The notes under the pieces are model-generated. The model did not search any database, was not told the DNA's origin, and saw only the letters and a list, made by a program, of their open reading frames with translations. Of a stretch of DNA of 64,000 bases, positions 1-8,321 are shown piece after piece (within the stretch, counting starts at the first letter, position 1; each line of letters starts with the position of its first letter). Origin of the DNA: Candidatus Rifleibacteriota bacterium (GTDB taxonomy: Bacteria; Muiribacteriota; Ozemobacteria; Ozemobacterales; Ozemobacteraceae); NCBI GenBank assembly GCA_015233565.1, contig JADFXM010000011.1, positions 62,001-126,000 on the forward strand. Direction: 5' to 3'. The position numbers and the translations under genes are program-made.

Positions 1-2
1 AT

Positions 3-494
3 GTCAAGGATAAAAATGGAAAACACCATACAATCATAGTTAGCGCTGGGGCTATGGTTGAGCCAAATGGTGCAGTCCTGGGTGGATTTGAGACCTGGCG
101 TGATGCGATGCCTGATGAGGAAATGGCTTCCCGAATAAATTCCTTAATGTCAACTCTTGACGATTATTGTCAGTACATGCAGGACCAGGTTGAGAATTTT
201 CTTCTTCCAGTACTTGAAAAAAGCGAGGAGGGGAAAATTTCTCTTAACCGGATGAAAGAGCGACTCGGCGTTTTGATGACTGCTGGAAATGCCATGCAAA
301 GAGCTTATTGCTGGAGTATAAAAAATTGTCCACCTGAAATACAAAGGCAATGTCCGGCATTCCCTAATAATGGTAGAAATTGTGGGGATATTAACTACAC
401 CTGGTGCAATGGACAAATGCAAGGAACTGCTCTTGAAAAAACTGAACAATGTACCAAATGTTCTGTTTATTCGGAAATTAAAGGCAAGGAGTAA
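3..494 (+). CDS. C-terminal part of a protein with a two-CW-like Cys/Trp tail (5' partial)
   Basis: The reading frame is open to the left edge of the window, so the real start lies outside; the ATG at 54 is probably internal. The visible 164 residues begin with a short beta-like stretch, continue as an amphipathic helical segment, and end with a cysteine-rich tail in which Cys, Trp and Cys-Pro motifs alternate (CWSIKNC, QCPAFP, RNC, WCNG, CTKCSVY). That spacing resembles the two-CW domain found at the end of many methyl-accepting chemotaxis and other sensory proteins of anaerobes; this is a family-level resemblance, not a proof. The tail could bind a metal or sense redox. The stop at 494 is followed by repeat-rich DNA without a clear next gene in the same frame. 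Confidence 0.6.
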   Translation, partial: VKDKNGKHHTIIVSAGAMVEPNGAVLGGFETWRDAMPDEEMASRINSLMSTLDDYCQYMQDQVENFLLPVLEKSEEGKISLNRMKERLGVLMTAGNAMQRAYCWSIKNCPPEIQRQCPAFPNNGRNCGDINYTWCNGQMQGTALEKTEQCTKCSVYSEIKGKE

Positions 495-1006
495 TGGTTG
501 TACCAATAAGCGATTCAAGGAAAAACTGACTATTGCTGAAAAAAGTGTAGGCCTTCCCTGGCGAAAGAGGCAGGGCAAACGCTTACTTTTTGTTGATCTG
601 ATGCGATTAATCTTTTCAATGCCGTTTCATAAATCATATTTTTCTGTTAATATTTTTTTCAAAAATTGAGCTTTTTATACGAAATTCCCGGTAAAGTAGC
701 TTCAACAGGAAACCTCGTAAAAGGTTGATTAACAGCGAAAAAAGTGTATGTTTGCCCTGGCGAAAGAGGAAAAACTTGAACAATTCGTCTTGATTGTGGT
801 ATTCTCCGTATCGGATCCCACCATTCCACGATGTTGGTGGAATTCCAGAAAAAATTATGGGGTGTCCCGAATTTCTGGAAGTAGGACATCAGCCAGATTC
901 GTGTGTTTTCCCACGAATCTGGCTGATCCCCTTAAATGTGGATGCGGAGTTAGAAACCACGAAAATCTTTGCAATATTTATAGAATCATTATTAAGGGCA
1001 GCCTAA
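495..1006. other. Intergenic stretch with an imperfect direct repeat
   Basis: No convincing gene is seen here. Two copies of a 35-36 base sequence lie about 200 bases apart (535-570 and 735-769); both read GAAAAAAGTGTA followed by CCCTGGCGAAAGAGG, with a few differences between. Further right there is a short inverted repeat around 843-880 (TTCCAGAAA ... TTCTGGAA) and a long hairpin listed separately. Short open frames in this stretch overlap each other on both strands and have no recognisable content. Confidence 0.5.
889..926 (+). terminator. Perfect 15-bp hairpin, terminator-like but without T-run
   Basis: Bases 889-903 and 912-926 are perfect reverse complements (15 bp) separated by an 8-base loop rich in T. 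The right arm is followed by CCCC rather than by a T-run, so it is not a textbook intrinsic terminator. It sits 80 bases before the MHS-type transporter start, so it could terminate upstream transcription in either direction, attenuate the transporter, or be a mobile-element remnant. Confidence 0.5.
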
Positions 1007-2509
1007 ATGTACGAAAGGCCGCACCCACATAATGAAGAAACTCCAAAGACTAGGGCCGATAATACCCCAGCCGTAAGCAGTCTTGCTGGCTTCGTGACTC
1101 GTATTATCTTGCAGCACAAAGCAAAGCTCGCGAAGGTTAAAAAGTTTTCGTCCGGAAATACCGGCATTCTGAGCAAGAATATGTTAGGCGGAATTATCGG
1201 CAATGCTCTTGAATGGTATGATTTTGCGGTTTTCGGTTTCTTGGCGCCCGTAATAGGGGAAAACTTTTTCCCTTCGGATGACCCTGTGGATTCACTTTTG
1301 GGGGCGTTCAGCGTTTTTGCGTCAGCTTTTATCGCCCGACCTGTCGGAGGGGTCCTTTTTGGCTACATCGGCGATCAACTTGGTCGGAAGAAAGCCCTCC
1401 AACTTTCAGTAATGATGATGGCTGTTCCCACATTTCTTGTCGGTATATTGCCAACTCATGATTCAATCGGAACGCTTGCACCGATCCTCCTTATCCTGCT
1501 ACGCGTAGCGCAAGGGCTTTCTGTGGGAGGCGAATTGATTGGATCGATAGCTTTTGTTGCTGAGACTGCTCCGTCTGCAAAGCGAGGTTATTTTAGCAGT
1601 TGGACTTTTGCAAGTTGCTATTTAGGGATGATGCTGGGGTCACTGAGTGCTGTTGCCCTTAACGATGCCCTGGGACCAGAGGCTATGGCGGAGTGGGGTT
1701 GGCGTCTTCCCTTTCTCTCGGGCGTGCTCATCACTATTGTGGCACTCTGGATGCGCAAAGGCCTGACAGAAACGCCGATTTTTGAGGAAATGAAGACGAA
1801 AGGAAATCTTGGTGGCAATCCTCTTTCGGAAGCGATTAAACTCGTTCCAGGTAGCATCTTCCATGCCTCGATGCTGGTTATTCTAGTCGGTGGAGGATTC
1901 TACACACTGTTTATCTGGTGGCCCACTTTTTTGAACCATTTTGTCCATCCTCATATGCCCTATGTTTCAGAACTCAACACTCTCGCATTACTACTCCTGA
2001 TTATCTTGATTCCAATAACCGGCCGGCTCTCTGACGAATTAGGGCGAAAAAAACTTCTTGTGTGGAGTTCGGCAGGTATGACGCTCTTATCGTGGCCGCT
2101 CTTTCTATTGGCTTCTCAGGGCGGATTTTTCCCGGTCCTTGTGGCCCAACTTTGTTTTACGGCCTTGATGGGTCTTTTCCTCGGACCGATTCCAGCGACT
2201 CTGGTTGATTTATTCCCCCCACGTTTTCGCTTCAGTGCGATTGGCCTCGCTTACAATATCTCCCTGTGTATCTTTGGAGGCACCGCCCCACTTGTGACAA
2301 CCTGGCTGCTCAAGCACTTTCAAGTTGTGTCTGCGCCAGCACTATATCTGGTCTTTCTTTCGGGGCTCAACCTGATGGGCGCCCTGGCTCTGCCTAGCGC
2401 AAGGTTTATCCGGTCAGGACATACACCGACATCTGTAGAACCAAAGGTAAAGTCAAGGATTATAGCGGTGAAGAAGCTTGGAAATCAAAGGCAAGGATTA
2501 GAGGATTAG
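1007..2509 (+). CDS. MFS transporter, metabolite:H+ symporter (MHS) type
   Basis: The product is a 12-helix secondary transporter of the major facilitator superfamily, probably a proton-coupled symporter for a carboxylate, osmolyte or similar small metabolite. The diagnostic MHS entry GNALEWYDF lies at about residues 65-73; the loop 2-3 signature GDQLGRKK is at 122-129, RVAQGLSVGGE at 166-176, and a second GRLSDELGRKK occurs mid-protein, as expected for the two MFS halves. An extra N-terminal 55 residues precede the family core; the chosen ATG has a weak AAGGG nine bases upstream, but a start nearer residue 59 (the Met of KNML) is possible. The substrate cannot be read from the sequence. It stands alone between a hairpin upstream and a decayed gene downstream, and is probably not part of the magnetosome operon. 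Confidence 0.85.
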   Translation: MYERPHPHNEETPKTRADNTPAVSSLAGFVTRIILQHKAKLAKVKKFSSGNTGILSKNMLGGIIGNALEWYDFAVFGFLAPVIGENFFPSDDPVDSLLGAFSVFASAFIARPVGGVLFGYIGDQLGRKKALQLSVMMMAVPTFLVGILPTHDSIGTLAPILLILLRVAQGLSVGGELIGSIAFVAETAPSAKRGYFSSWTFASCYLGMMLGSLSAVALNDALGPEAMAEWGWRLPFLSGVLITIVALWMRKGLTETPIFEEMKTKGNLGGNPLSEAIKLVPGSIFHASMLVILVGGGFYTLFIWWPTFLNHFVHPHMPYVSELNTLALLLLIILIPITGRLSDELGRKKLLVWSSAGMTLLSWPLFLLASQGGFFPVLVAQLCFTALMGLFLGPIPATLVDLFPPRFRFSAIGLAYNISLCIFGGTAPLVTTWLLKHFQVVSAPALYLVFLSGLNLMGALALPSARFIRSGHTPTSVEPKVKSRIIAVKKLGNQRQGLED

Positions 2510-2524
2510 AAGAGAGTTTTCAAT

Positions 2525-3000
2525 TTCGCAATTATACCAATCCCAAAAAATACGTGCATCACCCCAAGAACATTGATTTCATCAAAATGAAGTTGGATCG
2601 GTATATTTTCCAAGAAAATACGGAGCTTTCATGAAAATAAGGAATCCTTACTGGATGGCTGAAGCATTCATTTCTGTCAGACCCAACTCCTATTTACGCA
2701 GACCTGAAGCACGAAATAGGTCGGATGAAAGAACTAATTGAAATTGGTATTCCAAATCTGAAAGATATTTCGCTCAACTATTTCATTTGTGAAATGGCCA
2801 GCTATCCATTAAGTTTCAAGTTTTGAATCGTTCCTCAAATCAGAACAGCTACATTAAAATTCTCGATACCTTCAATGGAAGCTGGTTGCAGGAAGTTCAA
2901 AATGAGAAAGCTATCCCTCAAATTTCAGAATACGCCACAATTTGCCTATGCAAGTCATGGTATTTCTGATTCCGCAGTAAATGATTTGGAATAATTCTGG
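2525..3000 (+). pseudogene. Decayed gene of unknown family
   Basis: The stretch contains protein-like segments in more than one frame interrupted by stops. One segment runs from about 2533 to 2633 (TNPKKYVHHPKNIDF and onwards), a second from about 2656 to 2826 (DPTPIYADLKHEIGRMKE and onwards), and a third from about 2830 to 2990 ending in ISDSAVNDLE. No start codon and ribosome site support an intact product. The central part, about 2690-2750, is repeated in inverted orientation at 48095-48155, where the same residues YADLKHEIGRM are encoded, so at least that portion is a copied coding remnant. I do not recognise the parent family. Confidence 0.45.
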
Positions 3001-3283
3001 CACAAAAATTGCTATCCAAGGAGGTTAAATGAACACATGAACCTTTTTATTGGGAATCGCTCTTTTACTTAATTTTAAAAATTACGAAAAAAAATTTTGC
3101 TATCGAAAACTGTTTTTAAAAATTACTATTTAAAAATTGCAAGAAAATCTAAATTGAGATATATTACCTCTTCTAAAAAGTATGAGCGAAACATGGAAAC
3201 TGAAGTTTCAAGTATTTCGGTATTTGAGGTTTTTCTTGCAAAACTTTTAGGGATGTTGTAAAAACTTTCACAGGAGAAAGTAG
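3001..3283 (+). promoter_or_regulatory. AT-rich leader ahead of the magnetosome gene cluster
   Basis: This very AT-rich, gene-free stretch with long A and T runs precedes the first gene of the magnetosome cluster and is the natural place for its promoter. No unambiguous -35/-10 pair or operator palindrome could be picked by eye. The ribosome-binding site AGGAG lies nine bases before the ATG at 3284. Confidence 0.35.
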
Positions 3284-3481
3284 ATGCCTTTTATCCTTAT
3301 TGGGCTTATTTTTTTTGCATTAGGAATTTTAGGAATGATCACATGGTGGTGGTTTCTTGCCGAAATCATCAAAGGCTTGATTACTCTCTCTTTAGTATTT
3401 TTTGGGCTTTTATTTGTTGTTGTTGGTAGTCGAAAATTGCTTAGAGGGTCCAAAGCGTCTGATGAAGAAGGTGAAGGCTAA
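3284..3481 (+). CDS. mamI: MamI-like magnetosome membrane protein
   Basis: This 65-residue protein has two hydrophobic helices (about residues 3-20 and 28-49) joined by a short loop carrying ITWWWFLAEIIKG, and ends in a charged, acidic tail. MamI proteins are of this size and have two helices, an LG..G...WWW motif followed by Glu and Gly, and a short polar tail; they are needed for magnetosome membrane invagination in Magnetospirillum. The match in length, topology and the WWW motif is good but rests on a small protein. AGGAG is well placed before the ATG. It leads the gene row and is followed 98 bases later by the MamE-like gene, which strongly supports the call. Confidence 0.8.
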   Translation: MPFILIGLIFFALGILGMITWWWFLAEIIKGLITLSLVFFGLLFVVVGSRKLLRGSKASDEEGEG

Positions 3482-3579
3482 GTTCTTTTTATTAGCTGGT
3501 ACCTGGAGAAATATTATTTGGTTCGAATTATTTTGTCCATTCTGTTCTTGGGTGGCGATTGTGCTAGGAGGGCATTGCT

Positions 3580-6156
3580 TTGAGTGAAAATAAAAGAAGT
3601 GAAATAAATGGCAATCTTATTGCCGCTCTGGTAGCCATATTAATATTTGTCATTGTTGGATTGGTATTTTGGTACAGACAATCCCAGCGTGAAATGGCAA
3701 TGGACATGGCAGATCGTTTCCTGATAACACGTCCAAAATTTGTTGATGACCGCCCCAGAGCCTCTCTTCCACCACAAATGACAATGCCTCCACTGAATAT
3801 ACCACAAGGAGTAATGCAGCGAATTCCGATGCCACAATCCCCGCAGATGGGTTCCCTAGTGGCTTTACCGCAGTCGCTTAACCAGGCGCAGATTGTGGAA
3901 TCACTTTCCCCCACTGTCGTAGCGATTTCAATTGAGCCTGATCAAGGTTACGATCAAGCTATGACGACAGCAAAGCAGCAACAATCGACCTCCCAGGACC
4001 AACTTTTCGTTACTCAGCAACTTAAGCAAAATAACCGTGGTGCGCGAATGGGTGGATGGGGTCTTGGCCCGGGTGGAGAATTGGTTTGTCCACGTTGTGG
4101 GACGAGGTTGCGTCATGAAAGAGGAGTTCCCTGCTACACTGTTCGCTGTCCACGCTGTGGAGCAATAATGCAAAGAGCGGAAGCACCCAGGGCGGGCCAA
4201 CCTGATCCAGGCAGTTTTCAATATTCAGGAACCACAAAACAAGCAGGGACAGGTCTTATTGTACACCATGATGGATTTGTGCTGACGAATCTGCATACTC
4301 TTCTCAATGCGGCTAAGATCTACATCACTGTTTCTTACAATAAAGTTGCACAAACTTACCCGGCGAAACTGGTTGCCGAATATCCCGAAGCTGATCTAGG
4401 AATATTACAAGTGACAACCAATGGAGGCGAAGCGTTTTCGCATGCAACACTCGGCGATTCGAACTCAATTTCACTGGGCGATAAAACTTTGGCTATAGGT
4501 GATCCATATGGCCCCCAACAGAACCTGACCTCCGGAGAAATTACAAACACAAATCGTACTGTAACCGTTGGAGAATATGTCTTTAACGAGTTGATACAAA
4601 CAAATGCTCCGATTACTCATGATTACAGCGGTGGTCCGTTAGTTAACACAAGAGGTGAAGTAATAGGAATTAGTACTGCGATTTATTTGCCTTATGTAAG
4701 TGACGTTGGGTTTGCAATTCCAATCAATTTTGCAAAAGAAAAGTTTGCGGATTTTATCGACGACGGAAAAGCCCCAATTTCCAAGTCGGTCAAAAGCAGT
4801 TTAGCCCAGTTTGATCAATTTCAAGGAAATCAAATGCTTCAGACGGTGGCTTTGCCGGTAGGCCCGGTAGGTCCTGCACCTATTGCCGGTTGCCCGGTTG
4901 GCGGACAATGCCCGACGGGAGTACAATGCCCAGCGGTAATGTCCAATTCGCCAAGCGCGCAGTGTCCGGCTGGAATGCAATGTCCTACGACAAATGCCGC
5001 CTGTCCGGCGGGCGTTCCAAATTCTCCGGCTCCTTTGCAAGTAGCACAAAATTTGGTACAACCTAATGCCAATCAGGAACAGAACATTGACCCAAACCAA
5101 AATCCGCAGGGTTTTAACCCACCCCAGGATTTTGCACAGAATGTAGCACTTCCTTTGAATGTAGGACAAAACCAATTTCAACAGGTTTTTAATCAACCGC
5201 AGAATACCGATCAGATTCCGATTCAACCCGGCCCACAATGCCCCGCAGGGCCTGCCTGTCCAAATGCGCAGAATGTCGCAACTCCATTGAATGTGGCTGG
5301 AAATCCCGGTCAGTTGGTTACCGATCTCCAACCATTGGTAACTCAAAATGGTTGGGGAATTAGAGCCCAGACCGTAAACGCGGTCATTCAAAACAACGTG
5401 GGTTCCCCGGTTGCGTTTGGTGTTGTCGTTACTCAAATTGATCCTCGATCCCTGCTAATCGGCCTGCAGAGAGGCGATATCATTGTACGAGTTGATGGCC
5501 AACTGATTCGAACGGAAATTACTTTCTGGAAATTACTCAAGTCCAAAGCGCCCGGTTCGAAAGTTGAGCTTACGGTTTTCAGGGGTGGTGATAAAGTCAA
5601 TCTTGATGTTACCATTCCTTCCCCCGATTTGACCGGACTTAATCCCGTCGAGGCTGGACTCCTCGGTCCGGAGACGTTGACCCTGGCGCCGATTCAGCAG
5701 ATGGCTGCTCCTATTAATCAGCCCACCAACGCTCAGCAACCTCAATCACCACAGCAGGCACAACAGGTTCCATCACCTGTCGCAAATCAGCCGCAGGCGA
5801 ATGTTTCCCAGCCAGTTGACCCGGCAACTTTACCCCTCAGAGGAATCCTTATCGGGGCAGAAGTTGAAGCCGGAACAATCGGTTTAGGAAACGGAATGGC
5901 AGTTGAAGAATTGACTCCCTCGACCGCAATTACTTATAGCCTCCCGAGCAATCAAGATGGTTTGGTTGTCGGAGAGGTTGAGGGTGCTGCTCAAACTGCC
6001 GGTTTTGTAATGGGAGATTTTATCCAAAAAATTAATGGACAACCGGTTCGAACCCTCGCAGATTTTATTACAATAATGAACGAGGTGGACCCTCAGGCAG
6101 GAGCCAATCTTGAGCTCTCGAGACGCGGTACAGTTCTCAATCTGACATTGAGGTAA
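3580..6156 (+). CDS. mamE: MamE-like HtrA protease with two PDZ domains
   Basis: MamE is a membrane-anchored HtrA-family serine protease that processes magnetosome proteins and controls crystal maturation. Here a membrane anchor (about 12-31) is followed by a Cys-rich segment with two CPRCG knuckles (C170/C173 and C190/C193), a trypsin-like domain (about 220-395) with H239 in TNLH, D272 in EADLGIL and S350 in DYSGGPL, a long Pro/Gln/Asn-rich linker (about 410-590) containing repeated CP.G..CP motifs, and two PDZ domains (about 595-690 and 755-858). The start is TTG at 3580, set by AGGAGG eight bases upstream. Unlike Magnetospirillum MamE there are no CxxCH haem motifs; the zinc-knuckle pair and the Cys-Pro linker take their place. 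The next gene starts three bases downstream. Confidence 0.85.
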   Translation: MSENKRSEINGNLIAALVAILIFVIVGLVFWYRQSQREMAMDMADRFLITRPKFVDDRPRASLPPQMTMPPLNIPQGVMQRIPMPQSPQMGSLVALPQSLNQAQIVESLSPTVVAISIEPDQGYDQAMTTAKQQQSTSQDQLFVTQQLKQNNRGARMGGWGLGPGGELVCPRCGTRLRHERGVPCYTVRCPRCGAIMQRAEAPRAGQPDPGSFQYSGTTKQAGTGLIVHHDGFVLTNLHTLLNAAKIYITVSYNKVAQTYPAKLVAEYPEADLGILQVTTNGGEAFSHATLGDSNSISLGDKTLAIGDPYGPQQNLTSGEITNTNRTVTVGEYVFNELIQTNAPITHDYSGGPLVNTRGEVIGISTAIYLPYVSDVGFAIPINFAKEKFADFIDDGKAPISKSVKSSLAQFDQFQGNQMLQTVALPVGPVGPAPIAGCPVGGQCPTGVQCPAVMSNSPSAQCPAGMQCPTTNAACPAGVPNSPAPLQVAQNLVQPNANQEQNIDPNQNPQGFNPPQDFAQNVALPLNVGQNQFQQVFNQPQNTDQIPIQPGPQCPAGPACPNAQNVATPLNVAGNPGQLVTDLQPLVTQNGWGIRAQTVNAVIQNNVGSPVAFGVVVTQIDPRSLLIGLQRGDIIVRVDGQLIRTEITFWKLLKSKAPGSKVELTVFRGGDKVNLDVTIPSPDLTGLNPVEAGLLGPETLTLAPIQQMAAPINQPTNAQQPQSPQQAQQVPSPVANQPQANVSQPVDPATLPLRGILIGAEVEAGTIGLGNGMAVEELTPSTAITYSLPSNQDGLVVGEVEGAAQTAGFVMGDFIQKINGQPVRTLADFITIMNEVDPQAGANLELSRRGTVLNLTLR

Positions 6157-6159
6157 AAA

Positions 6160-7533
6160 ATGAGCAAGGCCAATGCAGTAGTTTGTACGAGAGAAGGCTT
6201 GTGGCCGTGGGCTGTCTTGAATGTTGCCTTGATTCTTGGAACTTTTATCTGGTTACTGTTTAATTACCAAAAGACAAATTTTTTCCAAGAAGCAGCCCAG
6301 GAAGCCCAGGACGCAGCAAATTCCGAAGCTGCTGCCAATGGATCCGCGAATACTAATCCAAACGCAAAAAATGCAAATGCGGCCCCAAATCCTAATGTTC
6401 CCAATTCTGTTAATCCTGCCATTCCTTTAAACCCCTCTATTCCTACTACTGCAGCCAACCCTAATTTGGTTCAACCGCTTCTTCAGGGCACTCCCGTTGC
6501 TTTTCCAATTTATAAGCCTCTTCCCACTTCTCCGGTTATTTCTCTGAGCCAAATTCTTCAGAATATTGCGCCATCAATTGTAACAATTACGACAGAAGGG
6601 GCAATGGCTCAAAGCGGTTCGGGTGTTATTGTTCATAACCAGGGATACATCATCACCAATCATCACGTTGTTGAGAACGCCCGGAAAATAATCGTCAGCG
6701 TCGGACCAGATCAAGCTTCGAGAAATTATCCCGCTGAACTTGTCGATTTCAGCGAGGATTGGGACCTCGCAGTGTTGAGAATAACCTCCGCAGGAAATAC
6801 GGTGTTTTCCCCCGCCCCCCTTGGAAATTCAGACTCCATACTGGTTGGCGACAATATTCTTGTGGTAGGAAGCCCATACGGCCTGGGACAAACGGTCTCT
6901 TCGGGAATAATCAGTAACGCCAATCGGACTCTTTCAACTGCAAACAGGGAGTTTAAAGGCCTCATTCAAACTGACGCGCCGCTTAATGCTGGCTCAAGCG
7001 GCGGTGCAATGGTTAATACCACTGGTGAGGTGATCGGAATCAATACTGCAATGATTTCCACGACACAATCTTTCAGTGGTGTCGGGTTTGCCATTCCAGT
7101 AAATGTTTTGTGGGATGTTTTCCCCGAATATATTGAAAAAGTTTCAAATAATGCGGGACTGAATTTAGTTGGAATGCCGCTTCCGCCTAACACTCCAATC
7201 AGAACAGCTCCCGGGCATACTCAAGTCCGTGAAGAGACCTGGCTTGGTGTCGATGCTGCCTCTGTTGATTCGAATGTAATTAAACAACTCGAATTGCCGT
7301 TCTCGCATGGAGTAATAATTACGCGCGTTTATGAAAAATCCGTGAGCTGGAAAGCTGGTTTACGACCCGAGGATGTTGTTTATCGAGTGAACGGCCAATT
7401 GGTCAAAGATGAAGAAATGCTTTGGTCACTTCTTCGTAATGCGGATTTAGATGAAAATGTACAATTTACCTTATTCAGAAGAGGTTTACCGAAATTTTAT
7501 ATTTCACTGAAATTGGAACCGAAGACAATTTAG
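6160..7533 (+). CDS. Second membrane-anchored HtrA/PDZ protease (MamE/MamO-like)
   Basis: A second HtrA-type serine protease of 457 residues. One N-terminal membrane helix (about 17-35) is followed by an Asn/Pro/Ala-rich linker (50-125), a trypsin-like domain (about 150-330) and one PDZ domain (about 360-457). The catalytic triad is intact: H169 in TNHHVV, D202 in WDLAVL and S280 in GSSGGAM. MamO of alphaproteobacteria has a degenerate protease domain and a TauE transporter half, neither of which is seen here, so this is better described as a MamE paralogue than as MamO. It begins three bases after the first protease gene, implying co-transcription, and the GC and codon style are the same. 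It may cleave other magnetosome proteins or activate its neighbour. Confidence 0.8.
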   Translation: MSKANAVVCTREGLWPWAVLNVALILGTFIWLLFNYQKTNFFQEAAQEAQDAANSEAAANGSANTNPNAKNANAAPNPNVPNSVNPAIPLNPSIPTTAANPNLVQPLLQGTPVAFPIYKPLPTSPVISLSQILQNIAPSIVTITTEGAMAQSGSGVIVHNQGYIITNHHVVENARKIIVSVGPDQASRNYPAELVDFSEDWDLAVLRITSAGNTVFSPAPLGNSDSILVGDNILVVGSPYGLGQTVSSGIISNANRTLSTANREFKGLIQTDAPLNAGSSGGAMVNTTGEVIGINTAMISTTQSFSGVGFAIPVNVLWDVFPEYIEKVSNNAGLNLVGMPLPPNTPIRTAPGHTQVREETWLGVDAASVDSNVIKQLELPFSHGVIITRVYEKSVSWKAGLRPEDVVYRVNGQLVKDEEMLWSLLRNADLDENVQFTLFRRGLPKFYISLKLEPKTI

Positions 7534-7579
7534 TGGTAAATATTTCCTAATTCGAAAGAAATTAAAAGGAGCAAAATTA

Positions 7580-8152
7580 ATGGCCAGTGGGAATGGAAGC
7601 AATGGAATCGATACGAATTTGGTAATCGGTTTGGTTGTTTTCTTGATATGTTTTACGATTCTACTGAGCTTCTGGGATTTGCATCACGAAAAAGAGCTGG
7701 CGAGAAGCATTGAACACCACAAGACAATGGCGCTCCTCCATCCTGCTCTTCCCGCTGAAGAAGCTCAAAAAGTTCGAGAACAACAGCTTAACGCAATGGC
7801 TCAATTCACTCCACAATTAATTCAGCAGAAGATGCCTATGCAAATGGTTAATGATCCGTCACAAAATTGGGATCCCCAACCATGGTGGGGAATACAAGCT
7901 ATTTCCGTAACTTCCGAAAATCGAAAGTCCTTCGCATCCCCGGTACCGTTCGGTGCCTTGATAACACAAATTACCTCCAATTCAGTATTAAGAGGCCTTC
8001 TTCCAGGCGATATAATTGTTAAAGTTGACGGAAAGCTCCTGAAGGATGAGCCAATGTTCTGGGCTCTGGTGAAGGATAAAGTTAAGGGAAGCAGGCTGGA
8101 TTTAAATATTTTCCGATTTGGAAAACTTTATGCACTTCATTTTGATCCCTGA
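7580..8152 (+). CDS. Membrane-anchored PDZ protein of the magnetosome cluster
   Basis: A 190-residue protein with one membrane helix (about 12-31), a short Gln/Pro-rich spacer and a single C-terminal PDZ domain (about 93-190; WWGIQ start, GALITQI, GDIIVKVDG). Its PDZ closely resembles the first PDZ of the MamE-like protein (both have GDIIV.VDG followed by a Phe-Trp and Leu/Val-Lys helix), suggesting duplication within the cluster. No protease triad and no CxxCH haem motif are present, so it could be a binding partner or regulator of the proteases. AAAGGAG lies just upstream of the ATG. It could also be regarded as a MamP relative that lost its haem domains. Confidence 0.7.
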   Translation: MASGNGSNGIDTNLVIGLVVFLICFTILLSFWDLHHEKELARSIEHHKTMALLHPALPAEEAQKVREQQLNAMAQFTPQLIQQKMPMQMVNDPSQNWDPQPWWGIQAISVTSENRKSFASPVPFGALITQITSNSVLRGLLPGDIIVKVDGKLLKDEPMFWALVKDKVKGSRLDLNIFRFGKLYALHFDP

Positions 8153-8321
8153 TTCCAAGGAATCGCCAGTTTAACGAGAAGACCCGGGGAATCTTCCAAG
8201 TTGAGTAATATAGTGTTTGAGGTCTTATTATTGAACGTAGTAGAGGTTGAAGGTGGATCCCCTGGTGAATTTAGTGAATTTAGAAATTATGGTTGTTTGC
8301 AATTAGGAGTTTTGGGAATTG

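Noticed and set aside
535..600. A c-di-GMP riboswitch-like word GGGCAAAC near 572-580
   Set aside because: The flanking conserved stems and tetraloop receptor of that riboswitch class cannot be found around it.
4801..5436. 211-residue minus-strand open frame inside the MamE gene
   Set aside because: It is opposite the Cys-Pro repeat linker, rich in Arg, and has no motif; the + strand protein is continuous with clear domains on either side.
6160..7533. Naming the second HtrA protease MamO
   Set aside because: MamO has a degenerate triad and a TauE-like membrane half; here the triad is complete and a PDZ domain ends the protein.
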